Shown: one piece after another, positions 5,390 through 10,118 of the stretch | How the letters are laid out: the number at the start of each line of letters is the position of its first letter | How positions within the stretch are numbered: position 1 is the first letter of the stretch | Source: an uncultured Prevotella sp. | GTDB taxonomy: Bacteria; Bacteroidota; Bacteroidia; Bacteroidales; Bacteroidaceae | Length of the DNA stretch: 10,118 nucleotides | Assembly (NCBI GenBank): GCA_947303825.1 | Contig: CAMYZK010000059.1 | Coordinates: 1-10,118 of the forward strand | Direction: 5' to 3' | Translations under genes and position numbers: made by a program | Notes under the pieces: generated by a model | What the model was told of the DNA's origin: nothing | Databases searched by the model: none | The model's input: only the letters and a program-made list of their open reading frames with translations

Positions 5390-6202
5390 ATGTATTATAC
5401 ACTGAACATCAACGGAGGGCTTATGAGCCTTGACAGGCCCAAGGTGATGGGCATCCTCAATGTCACGCCCGATTCGTTCTATGCCGACAGCCGCATGCGC
5501 GAAGAGTCTCAGGTTCGTGAGCGTGTATGGGCTATAGTGAGCGAGGGGGGCGACATCATTGACGTCGGTGCCTGTTCCACACGTCCAGGGGGCAGGCCTG
5601 TGAGCCAGCGTAAGGAGATGGAGCGGTTGCGCATGGCCCTTAGCATAGTACGCCGCGAGCGGCCGCAGGCTGTTGTCAGCGTTGACACCTTCAGACCCGA
5701 CGTGGCCCGTATGGCGGTAGAGGAGTTCGGAGTGAACATCATTAACGATGTGGGGTCGGGAGCCGATGCCACTGAAGACTCACTCTCTCTCGGTCCCATG
5801 ATGGATATGGTGAGCTACCTGCGGGTGCCTTATATCCTCACGTCACACCAGCCTACAATGGAGCAGACGCTGATGTTCTTTGCACGCTATGTGCAGGAGC
5901 TGCGCGACAGGGGCCAGAAAGACATTATCATAGACCCGGGCTTTGGCTTTGGCAAGACGCTGGAACAGAACTATGCCGTTCTCTCATGCCTCGTACAATT
6001 GCAGGTGCTTGAGCTGCCTGTGTTGGTGGGCGTAAGCCGTAAGTCGATGATTACTGGCGTTCTTGGCTGCAGTGCCTCCGAAGCCCTCAACGGTACTACC
6101 GCTCTCCATGCCGTGGCACTTATGAAAGGTGCATCCATCCTGCGGGCACACGATGTAAGGGAGGCCGTCGAGTGTTGTAAGCTGGCGGGGAGAGTTTTTT
6201 GA
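5390..6202 (+). CDS. folP: Dihydropteroate synthase
   Basis: FolP condenses 6-hydroxymethyl-7,8-dihydropterin diphosphate with p-aminobenzoate in folate synthesis and is the sulfonamide target. With the 5390 ATG the protein has 270 residues. The TIM-barrel motifs are clear: VMGILNVTPDSFY (diphosphate loop), DVGACSTRPGG (where many enzymes have DIGGESTRPG), VSVDTF, NIINDVGSG, IIIDPGFGFGKTLEQNY and VLVGVSRKSM, ending with RAHDV. Start choice: 5390 keeps the N-terminal beta hairpin seen in homologues and lies just after the predicted transcription start. ATG 5423 is an alternative because GGAGGG at 5414-5419 makes a Shine-Dalgarno, unusual in this window. The last two bases of the TGA begin a GAGTTAA array. 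cdaA follows 260 bases later on the same strand. Confidence 0.95.
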   Translation: MYYTLNINGGLMSLDRPKVMGILNVTPDSFYADSRMREESQVRERVWAIVSEGGDIIDVGACSTRPGGRPVSQRKEMERLRMALSIVRRERPQAVVSVDTFRPDVARMAVEEFGVNIINDVGSGADATEDSLSLGPMMDMVSYLRVPYILTSHQPTMEQTLMFFARYVQELRDRGQKDIIIDPGFGFGKTLEQNYAVLSCLVQLQVLELPVLVGVSRKSMITGVLGCSASEALNGTTALHAVALMKGASILRAHDVREAVECCKLAGRVF

Positions 6203-6221
6203 GTTAAGAGTTAAGAGTTAA
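6201..6221 (+). repeat. Three GAGTTAA heptamers abutting the folP stop
   Basis: Three exact units; the first begins with the GA of the folP TGA. This is the same family as 2351-2392. A GAATTCC follows, possibly a decayed fourth unit. Confidence 0.9.
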
Positions 6222-6230
6222 GAATTCCTG

Positions 6231-6352
6231 TCACACAATCTGTGTAATCGTAAATAATCTGGGAATAGCTGTACATCGCGTAGCTAAAATCTGTGAGATT
6301 TGTCGAAGACCCACGAGTGCTCGCAGTAAATCTGAGCAATCTGTGGTAAATA
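6231..6352 (+). repeat. Degenerate AATCTGTG repeat tract
   Basis: The core AATCTGTG or close variants recur at about 6238, 6254 (AATCTGGG), 6288, 6329 (AATCTGAG) and 6338, embedded in otherwise unassigned sequence. A small ACACA-ATC-TGTGT palindrome lies at 6233-6245. With the octamers and heptamers beside it, it fills the folP-cdaA gap. I see no ORF, clear promoter box or terminator here. Confidence 0.55.
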
Positions 6353-6368
6353 ACAGCTTCAGAGATAA

Positions 6369-6456
6369 ATAGTCCAATAGTCAAATAGTAAAATAGTAAA
6401 ATTGTAAAATTGTAAAATAGTCAAATAGTCCAATAGTCAAATAGTAAAATAGTAAA
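6369..6456 (+). repeat. Eleven tandem octamers ATAGTnnA just before cdaA
   Basis: Eleven contiguous 8-base units with consensus ATAGT(C/A)(C/A)A; units 5 and 6 read ATTGTAAA. Units 1-4 (6369-6400) are repeated exactly as units 8-11 (6425-6456), a 32-base duplication at a distance of 56. The array ends six bases before the GTG of cdaA, in its translation initiation region. Confidence 0.93.
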
Positions 6457-6462
6457 ATAAAG

Positions 6463-7251
6463 GTGTTTTTCGATTTTGGTATAAAAGACGCAATCGACAT
6501 CCTGCTGGTTGGCATGATGCTCTACTACGTGTACAGGCTGATGCGCGAGTCTCGCTCGCTCAATGTCTTCGTAGGCATTACCATCTTCATAGTGGTCTGG
6601 CTCTTCGTGTCGCAGGTGCTGGAGATGAAGCTGCTGGGCACCATCCTCGACAAGCTGGTGTCGGTGGGGGTCATTGCCCTTATCGTCATCTTCCAGGAAG
6701 ACATCCGCAAGTTCCTTTACAACCTGGGAGGCCACCGCAGCATGCGCCGACTGGTGAAGTTCTTTACTTCGAAAAGTTCCAAGGACAAGGACAAAGGACA
6801 GGTGAAGCGTGACATCATGCCTATCGTCATGGCCTGCATGCAGATGTCGAAAGGCAAGGTGGGTGCCCTCATTGTCTTGGAGCGCAGCACGCAGCTGGGA
6901 AGTATAGTGACGACGGGCGAAGTGGTAAACGCCAACATCAACCAGCGGCTCATAGAGAACATCTTTTTCAAGAATTCACCCTTGCACGATGGGGCAATGG
7001 TGATAAGTCAGCACCGCATACTGGCTGCCGGGTGTATACTGCCTGTAAGCCACGACCTTGACATCCCCAAGGAGCTGGGTCTGCGCCACCGTGCTGCCCT
7101 GGGCATGTCGCAGGAGAGCGATGCCTTGGTGGTGATCGTGTCAGAGGAGACGGGAGGTATATCGATAGCCTCTGGAGGCAGGTTCCGTCTGCGGTTGTCG
7201 GCCGAGGAACTGGAGGCTGTGCTTACCGAGGGGATGGCAGGCACTGTTTAG
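6463..7251 (+). CDS. cdaA: Membrane diadenylate cyclase, CdaA type
   Basis: The enzyme makes the second messenger c-di-AMP from two ATP. The 262-residue protein has three N-terminal hydrophobic segments (about 10-27, 34-52 and 58-78). A DisA_N/DAC domain follows with both catalytic signatures: DGA at 176-178 (NSPLHDGAMVI) and RHR at 208-210 (LGLRHRAALG). Residues 229-238 (ETGGISIASG) continue the conserved fold. This is the CdaA layout, including the usual C-terminal acidic helix. The start is GTG 6463: the protein then begins MFFDFGIKDAIDILL as homologues do, and no ATG lies near. No -7 box is visible upstream, so expression probably depends on folP read-through across 260 bases of repeats. 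I see no adjacent ybbR/cdaR or glmM, its partners in Firmicutes. Confidence 0.94.
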   Translation: MFFDFGIKDAIDILLVGMMLYYVYRLMRESRSLNVFVGITIFIVVWLFVSQVLEMKLLGTILDKLVSVGVIALIVIFQEDIRKFLYNLGGHRSMRRLVKFFTSKSSKDKDKGQVKRDIMPIVMACMQMSKGKVGALIVLERSTQLGSIVTTGEVVNANINQRLIENIFFKNSPLHDGAMVISQHRILAAGCILPVSHDLDIPKELGLRHRAALGMSQESDALVVIVSEETGGISIASGGRFRLRLSAEELEAVLTEGMAGTV

Positions 7252-7320
7252 TGTAAATCAGATGAAAGATGATAATTGAAAGATGATAGATATGATTACC
7301 CTTCTGTGGGCATCAGCAAG
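7252..7320. other. Short gap after cdaA with GATGAwA repeats
   Basis: The stretch contains spaced GATGAAA/GATGATA units (7261-7267, 7268-7274 as GATGATA, 7281-7287). No ORF or thymine-tailed hairpin is visible. It separates cdaA from the larger repeat module. Confidence 0.4.
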
Positions 7321-7460
7321 ACAAAAGTCTCTCAACTCTCAACTCTTAACAGGGGCTCCACCCCTGCCTGTGGTTTGTCGCCCCTTCGGGGCTATGGAAC
7401 AAAAGTCTCTTCGCTCAGCTTCGCCGCTTGGCTCGTCCTAGAACTCTCAACTCTAATGAC
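7321..7460 (-). repeat. Composite repeat module with GC-rich hairpin element, copy 2
   Basis: Two copies of ACAAAAGTCTCT (7321-7332, 7399-7410) flank a core. From right to left on the minus strand the core reads GCCCC-GAA-GGGGC (7392-7380), then CACAGGCAGGGGTG, then CAGGGG-TGGAG-CCCCTG (7366-7350), and a TTAAGAGTTGAGAGTTGAGAG tail. Right of the second 12-base copy lie CTCAGCTTCGCCGCTT (7414-7429) and AACTCTC units (7442-7455). The core matches copy 1 at 2393-2472 but with a short loop. Its two stacked hairpins between convergent cdaA and the HAD gene might also stop transcription, though no T-run follows. The right part is translated as the C-terminus of the HAD protein. Confidence 0.75.
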
Positions 7461-8111
7461 TTCCTCCGGACAGGCAACAAAAGTGGTGGCACCGTGTTGC
7501 AGCAGGAACTCACGGTCGCGGAATCCCCATAACACACTGATACATGGCAGACCGCTGTTGCGGGCTGTTAAGATGTCTACGTCGCTGTCGCCTATATAGA
7601 CGGAACGGGCAGGTGTTGTTGCCTTATTCTTTTCCGAAGATGCCAGTCGGCGCAGGGCCTCCAGCACTGTGTCGGGCGCAGGCTTCTTTCTTATGCCGGC
7701 GGCCTCGTTCTCGCCAATAGCCACACTTATCGTGTCGGCAAAGAAATGCTGGCATAGCTCTTCGGTGGCAGTCTGGAACTTGTTGCTCACCACGGCCATA
7801 CGCTTACCTTGCCGTTTCAGTTCACTGAGCATCTCGCTTATGCCGGGGTAGGGGCGGGTGGTGTCGAGCGAATGCTCCAGGTAGTAGTGGCGGAAGGTGT
7901 CCAAGGCATCTTCAAACAGAGGGTTCTGCACGCCATTAGGCACTGCCCGTTCCATCAGCAAGCGCACACCGTTGCCCACGAAGCGTCGGACGTCGTCAAT
8001 GCTGTGCTCTGGCATGGCGTGGCTGCGCAGTGCAAAGTTGACGGCAGCTGCCAGATCGCCAAGTGTGTCCAGCAGCGTGCCGTCTAGGTCGAATATATAT
8101 ATGTCGTACAT
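7392..8111 (-). CDS. HAD-family phosphatase, phosphoglycolate phosphatase-like, with repeat-derived tail
   Basis: A HAD hydrolase of the Gph/PGP type, which removes phosphate from small metabolites such as 2-phosphoglycolate. The four motifs are present: DLDGTLLDT (8-16, nucleophile D8 and acid D10), VVSNK (107-111), K143 in RKKPAPDTVLEAL, and GDSDVD (174-179). The helical cap lies at about 18-85. The cap and core resemble Gph, but substrate cannot be told from sequence. Residues 1-219 are about the family length. Residues 220-239 (RVESSRTSQAAKLSEETFVP) are encoded by the intergenic repeat module, so the native 3' end was probably replaced. The ATG lies 24 bases after the lipoprotein stop, so the two genes likely share a transcript. 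Confidence 0.88.
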   Translation of the reverse strand: MYDIYIFDLDGTLLDTLGDLAAAVNFALRSHAMPEHSIDDVRRFVGNGVRLLMERAVPNGVQNPLFEDALDTFRHYYLEHSLDTTRPYPGISEMLSELKRQGKRMAVVSNKFQTATEELCQHFFADTISVAIGENEAAGIRKKPAPDTVLEALRRLASSEKNKATTPARSVYIGDSDVDILTARNSGLPCISVLWGFRDREFLLQHGATTFVACPEEVIRVESSRTSQAAKLSEETFVP

Positions 8112-8135
8112 CAGCGTACAACAGCCTTTTCCTGA

Positions 8136-8810
8136 TTAGAAGCTTATCTTGTCCATGGCCTTGTCGAAGGCCTTGCCAGCGGCTTTCTTAGCATCTTTTA
8201 TCTCGTCGCCGTAGGCATCCTTGGCCTTCTCCTTAAGGTCCTTGGCCTTTTCCTTAGCCTTGTTGTAGGCATCTTTCACGTCGTCGCCGTAGGCATCCTT
8301 GGCCTTGTCGTAAACATCCTTGGCCTTGTCCTTGACATCCTTAGCCTTTTCCTTTACCTTGTCGTAGGCCTCCTTCACGTCGTCGCCGTAGGCATCCTTG
8401 GCCTTGTCGTAAACATCCTTGGCTTTGTCTTTTACGTCATTGGCCATGTCCTTGGCTTTTTCGTAGGCATCTTTCACGTCGTCGCCATAGGCATCCTTCA
8501 TCTTCTCGTAGGCATCCTTGGCCTTTTGGTATGCAGCCTTATATGCACTCATGGCTGCATCGTATTCCTCCTGGGTGTCGAAGTCGTCGCGCTCAGGCTC
8601 GTCCTCGTCAAACTCAAACTCTTCGATAGAAGCCGCAGAAGCTTTGATGTCCTTGGCGTCACTGGAGCTTTCGTCACTTTCTGAAGTCATCTCGGTGTTC
8701 TCTTCGAGGCCATCTTTTGCTTCTTCACTACTCTTGTTGTCTTTTCCTCCGCATGCGCTGAAGGTGAGGCCGATGGCCATTGCTGCAATAGCAATAAATG
8801 TCTTTTTCAT
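8136..8810 (-). CDS. Lipoprotein with 33-residue amphipathic (LEA-like) repeats
   Basis: Residues 1-19 form a lipoprotein signal peptide (MKK, then a hydrophobic stretch) ending in the lipobox FSAC with the lipidated Cys at 20. CGGKDNKSSEEA follows, then a Ser/Glu/Asp-rich linker (about 26-80). From about 81 the protein is predicted long helix. Residues 105-137, 138-170 and 171-196 are repeats of a 33-residue unit built on an 11-residue rhythm (KDAYGDDVKDA, then YxKAKxKAKDV, then KDKAKDVYDKA), with a partial unit at 197-207. This rhythm is seen in LEA proteins, apolipoproteins and synucleins. The family is not recognised; a role in envelope or stress protection is only a guess. It has its own promoter and probably leads the HAD gene. 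Confidence 0.85.
   Translation of the reverse strand: MKKTFIAIAAMAIGLTFSACGGKDNKSSEEAKDGLEENTEMTSESDESSSDAKDIKASAASIEEFEFDEDEPERDDFDTQEEYDAAMSAYKAAYQKAKDAYEKMKDAYGDDVKDAYEKAKDMANDVKDKAKDVYDKAKDAYGDDVKEAYDKVKEKAKDVKDKAKDVYDKAKDAYGDDVKDAYNKAKEKAKDLKEKAKDAYGDEIKDAKKAAGKAFDKAMDKISF
8190..8498 (-). repeat. 99-base in-gene tandem repeats
   Basis: Two full 99-base units (8498-8400, 8399-8301), a 78-base unit (8300-8223) and a 33-base partial (8222-8190). Near-identical blocks such as TCGTCGCCGTAGGCATCC begin at 8203, 8281 and 8380, with a one-base variant at 8479. High nucleotide identity points to recent unit duplication and makes the array prone to length change. Confidence 0.9.
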
Positions 8811-8881
8811 AATGGTTTGTTTTTAGGTTTGTATTTTTTACAATAATGGCTCGCTTTTGTCCATTGTTTGCAATTTGTGTG

Positions 8882-8910
8882 CAAAGGTACACAAAAAAAA
8901 TACATTCCAA
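8882..8910 (-). promoter_or_regulatory. Promoter of the lipoprotein gene (TTG-N18-TACCTTTG)
   Basis: On the minus strand TTG (8910-8908) and TACCTTTG (8889-8882) are 18 bases apart, the same spacing as at gluQRS. The start would be near 8876 with a leader of about 65 AT-rich bases. An inverted repeat TTTGCA-N7-TGCAAA (8867-8885) spans the box and start, a possible operator. Confidence 0.75.
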
Positions 8911-8943
8911 TAGCCTTTTAAAGAAAAATATTCGTCCTGATTC

Positions 8944-9007
8944 GGTTGAAAAGCCCTGTCTGTGCTGCCCACGCTCTAACAGCCTTCGGGCTTCAACCTC
9001 ACAGCAC
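8944..9007. repeat. Interlocking inverted repeats downstream of a gene remnant
   Basis: GGTTGAAAAGCCC (8944-8956) is complementary, with two extra A, to GGGCTTCAACC (8988-8998). GTGCTG (8962-8967), inside that pair, is complementary to CAGCAC (9002-9007), outside it. A compact AGCC-TTCG-GGCT hairpin lies at 8981-8992. The order A-B-A'-B' has pseudoknot topology; the small hairpin competes with it. The segment begins where the ADP-ribosylglycohydrolase homology stops. Not a known family to me. Confidence 0.45.
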
Positions 9008-9027
9008 GAAATAGTTTGAGTCAATCT

Positions 9028-9225
9028 TCACGGGTATCGATGACACCAGTCATGGATGATCTCGCTAAAGTCACGTCCTTTCAGTAGCGCATCGGCTACA
9101 GCCACCGTGCAGATGGTGTCATCTGTAAAGCCATTCTTGTCCGACATCCATTCGAAATTGTAGTCATTGGTGGGATTAAACTCCCAACGGCTACCAACTA
9201 TATCTCCTATGATTGCTCCTAACAT
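9028..9225 (-). pseudogene. ADP-ribosylglycohydrolase (DraG family), 5' remnant
   Basis: ATG 9225-9223 opens a 65-residue frame beginning MLGAIIGDIVGSRWEF, the typical N-terminus of ADP-ribosylglycohydrolases. It includes FTDDTICTVAVADALLKG with the first metal-binding motif (TDDT), and ends at IIHDWCHRYP followed by TGA. Family members are about 250 residues or more and need a second acidic metal cluster near the C-terminus, which is absent here. The next bases show no continuation in any minus-strand frame, so this is a truncation rather than a single frameshift. The break point adjoins the inverted-repeat segment at 8944-9007. The gene starts about 40 bases after sbcC and was probably in its operon. 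A short functional product is unlikely. Confidence 0.8.
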
Positions 9226-9257
9226 ATCTTTTTTTATTTGTATCCCTGGCTTAGGCC

Positions 9258-9276
9258 AGCCCCTTATCAAGGGGCT
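9258..9276 (-). other. Perfect hairpin enclosing the sbcC stop codon
   Basis: AGCCCCTT (9258-9265) and AAGGGGCT (9269-9276) pair perfectly around a three-base loop, and the TGA of sbcC (9269-9267) lies at the loop. A second small hairpin TGGC-TTAG-GCCA (9247-9258) is next to it. On the minus strand an A-run rather than a T-run follows, so it is not a canonical terminator; it may protect an mRNA 3' end or weaken read-through. Confidence 0.5.
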
Positions 9277-10118
9277 TCAAATGTCTCATATTGTGGTACA
9301 TCCGGGATAATTTTCACTTTACTACTCGAATTATTACCTTCCTGTATCACCTGAATCTGAATGGGGATGCGCTCCTGCAGCTCTTCCACATGGCTGATGA
9401 TACCCACATGACGGCCAGACTTGGTATGCAATGAGCGTAATGTATTAATGGCATTCTGCAACGGCTCACCACTGAGTGTGCCAAAGCCCTCGTCGATAAA
9501 CAGAGTATCTACTGCCAGCTTTTGACCGATGTCACTTAGTGCCAAGGCCAGGGATAGTGACACAAGGAAGCTCTCGCCACCGGAAATGGTACTGGCGGCA
9601 CGGCTGACATAGCCTTGATAGGCATCTTCGAGTGATATGACAAACGTACCAGGTGCAACTTTCAGCGTATATCGGTCTGTCAGCGTCTTCATATAACTAT
9701 TAGCAGAATGAATCAGACTGGTCAGGACATAGCTCTGCGCTATCCTTCTAAATGTATTACCCTTAGAATCGCCAATGAGCTGGTTCATTCGCGACCATTT
9801 CTGATACTCGGCATATCTCTTATTAACCTCTTCAATCAACTTGCCAAGGTTCTTCTTGTTCTCTTCATCGGTTTTTAACAACTGATTAATTGCACCCTTT
9901 TTCTCTGCAATCTCAGCCATTCTCGGTTCCTGTTCCTTGATGCGAGCTTCCAGAGTTCCGATGGTATCGCCTTCTTGCATTTCAGGCTTTATGCGTCTGT
10001 GCTCTTCCTGCTTCTTGACGGCATCTTTCATCAGTGTTTCCTTAGTCAGCACCTTGTTTCTGCCTGTAACCAGCTGCGTGTTGGTAGCGTCGATTTGGGC
10101 TGCGGTATAGCCATTCAG
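9267..10118 (-). CDS. sbcC: SbcC/Rad50-type exonuclease ATPase subunit, C-terminal part
   Basis: The frame is open to the window edge, so 283 C-terminal residues of a protein of about 1,000 are present. SbcC with SbcD (Mre11) cleaves hairpins and processes DNA ends. In fragment numbering, about 1-110 is the charged second half of the coiled coil. The C-terminal ABC half-domain follows with signature ISGGESFLVSLSLALAL (178-194), Walker B VDTLFIDEGFGTL (203-215) including the catalytic Glu, D-loop LSGEPLQ, and H-loop histidine in IISHVEEL (H243). The ISGGE spelling replaces the common LSGGE. The coding sequence is visibly more AT-rich than the rest of the window. The stop lies in a hairpin, and the glycohydrolase remnant follows. 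SbcD is not in view. Confidence 0.92.
   Translation of the reverse strand: MNGYTAAQIDATNTQLVTGRNKVLTKETLMKDAVKKQEEHRRIKPEMQEGDTIGTLEARIKEQEPRMAEIAEKKGAINQLLKTDEENKKNLGKLIEEVNKRYAEYQKWSRMNQLIGDSKGNTFRRIAQSYVLTSLIHSANSYMKTLTDRYTLKVAPGTFVISLEDAYQGYVSRAASTISGGESFLVSLSLALALSDIGQKLAVDTLFIDEGFGTLSGEPLQNAINTLRSLHTKSGRHVGIISHVEELQERIPIQIQVIQEGNNSSSKVKIIPDVPQYETFEAP

Noticed and set aside
6369..6456. CRISPR array
   Set aside because: The octamers are contiguous with no spacers, and no cas genes are nearby.
8728..9024. Minus-strand 98-codon frame across the lipoprotein promoter
   Set aside because: It overlaps the lipoprotein start in another frame, covers the promoter and the inverted-repeat segment, and shows no recognisable domain.

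Overview
The window looks like a chromosomal segment from a Bacteroidales bacterium, most likely Prevotellaceae or a close relative (inference). The evidence is: five upstream regions carry the Bacteroidetes -7 signature TAnnTTTG, four of them with a TTG/TTTG box 18-20 bases upstream; Shine-Dalgarno sequences are mostly absent; the protein families and their spellings fit (HU, short CYTH protein, RF2, FadD15-like ligase, FolP next to a CdaA-type cyclase); and nearly every intergenic gap holds short tandem repeats of 7 or 8 bases.

Layout. 1-201 is the 3' end of an HU gene (+), followed by a strong, probably bidirectional terminator. On the minus strand, 289-936 holds a CYTH phosphohydrolase-like gene preceded three bases upstream by a gene for a 52-residue single-span membrane protein. 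prfB (RF2, minus, 1118-2236) and gluQRS (plus, 2496-3404) diverge from a repeat-rich 259-base gap. A long-chain acyl-CoA ligase (minus, 3413-5224) converges on gluQRS with 8 bases between the stops. folP (plus, 5390-6202) diverges from the ligase and is followed by cdaA (plus, 6463-7251). A minus-strand pair, lipoprotein (8136-8810) then HAD phosphatase (7392-8111), converges on cdaA. The right end (9028-10118) is more AT-rich: a 5' remnant of an ADP-ribosylglycohydrolase gene downstream of the 3' half of sbcC.

Functionally this is mostly housekeeping: nucleoid structure, translation termination, queuosine modification of tRNA-Asp, fatty acid activation, folate synthesis, c-di-AMP signalling, phosphate metabolism and DNA end processing. 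I see no phage, CRISPR, transposase or defence island, and no tRNA or rRNA.

The unusual content lies in the gaps. A GC-rich hairpin element occurs twice (2393-2472 on +, 7349-7392 on -), each time next to GTTAAGA-type heptamers. Its surrounding repeat module supplies the last ~20 codons of the HAD gene. An 11-copy octamer array sits 6 bases before the GTG start of cdaA. A heptamer array contains the gluQRS start codon. prfB and folP appear to be transcribed as leaderless or nearly leaderless mRNAs. The lipoprotein carries 33-residue (3 x 11) amphipathic repeats resembling LEA or apolipoprotein-type helices.
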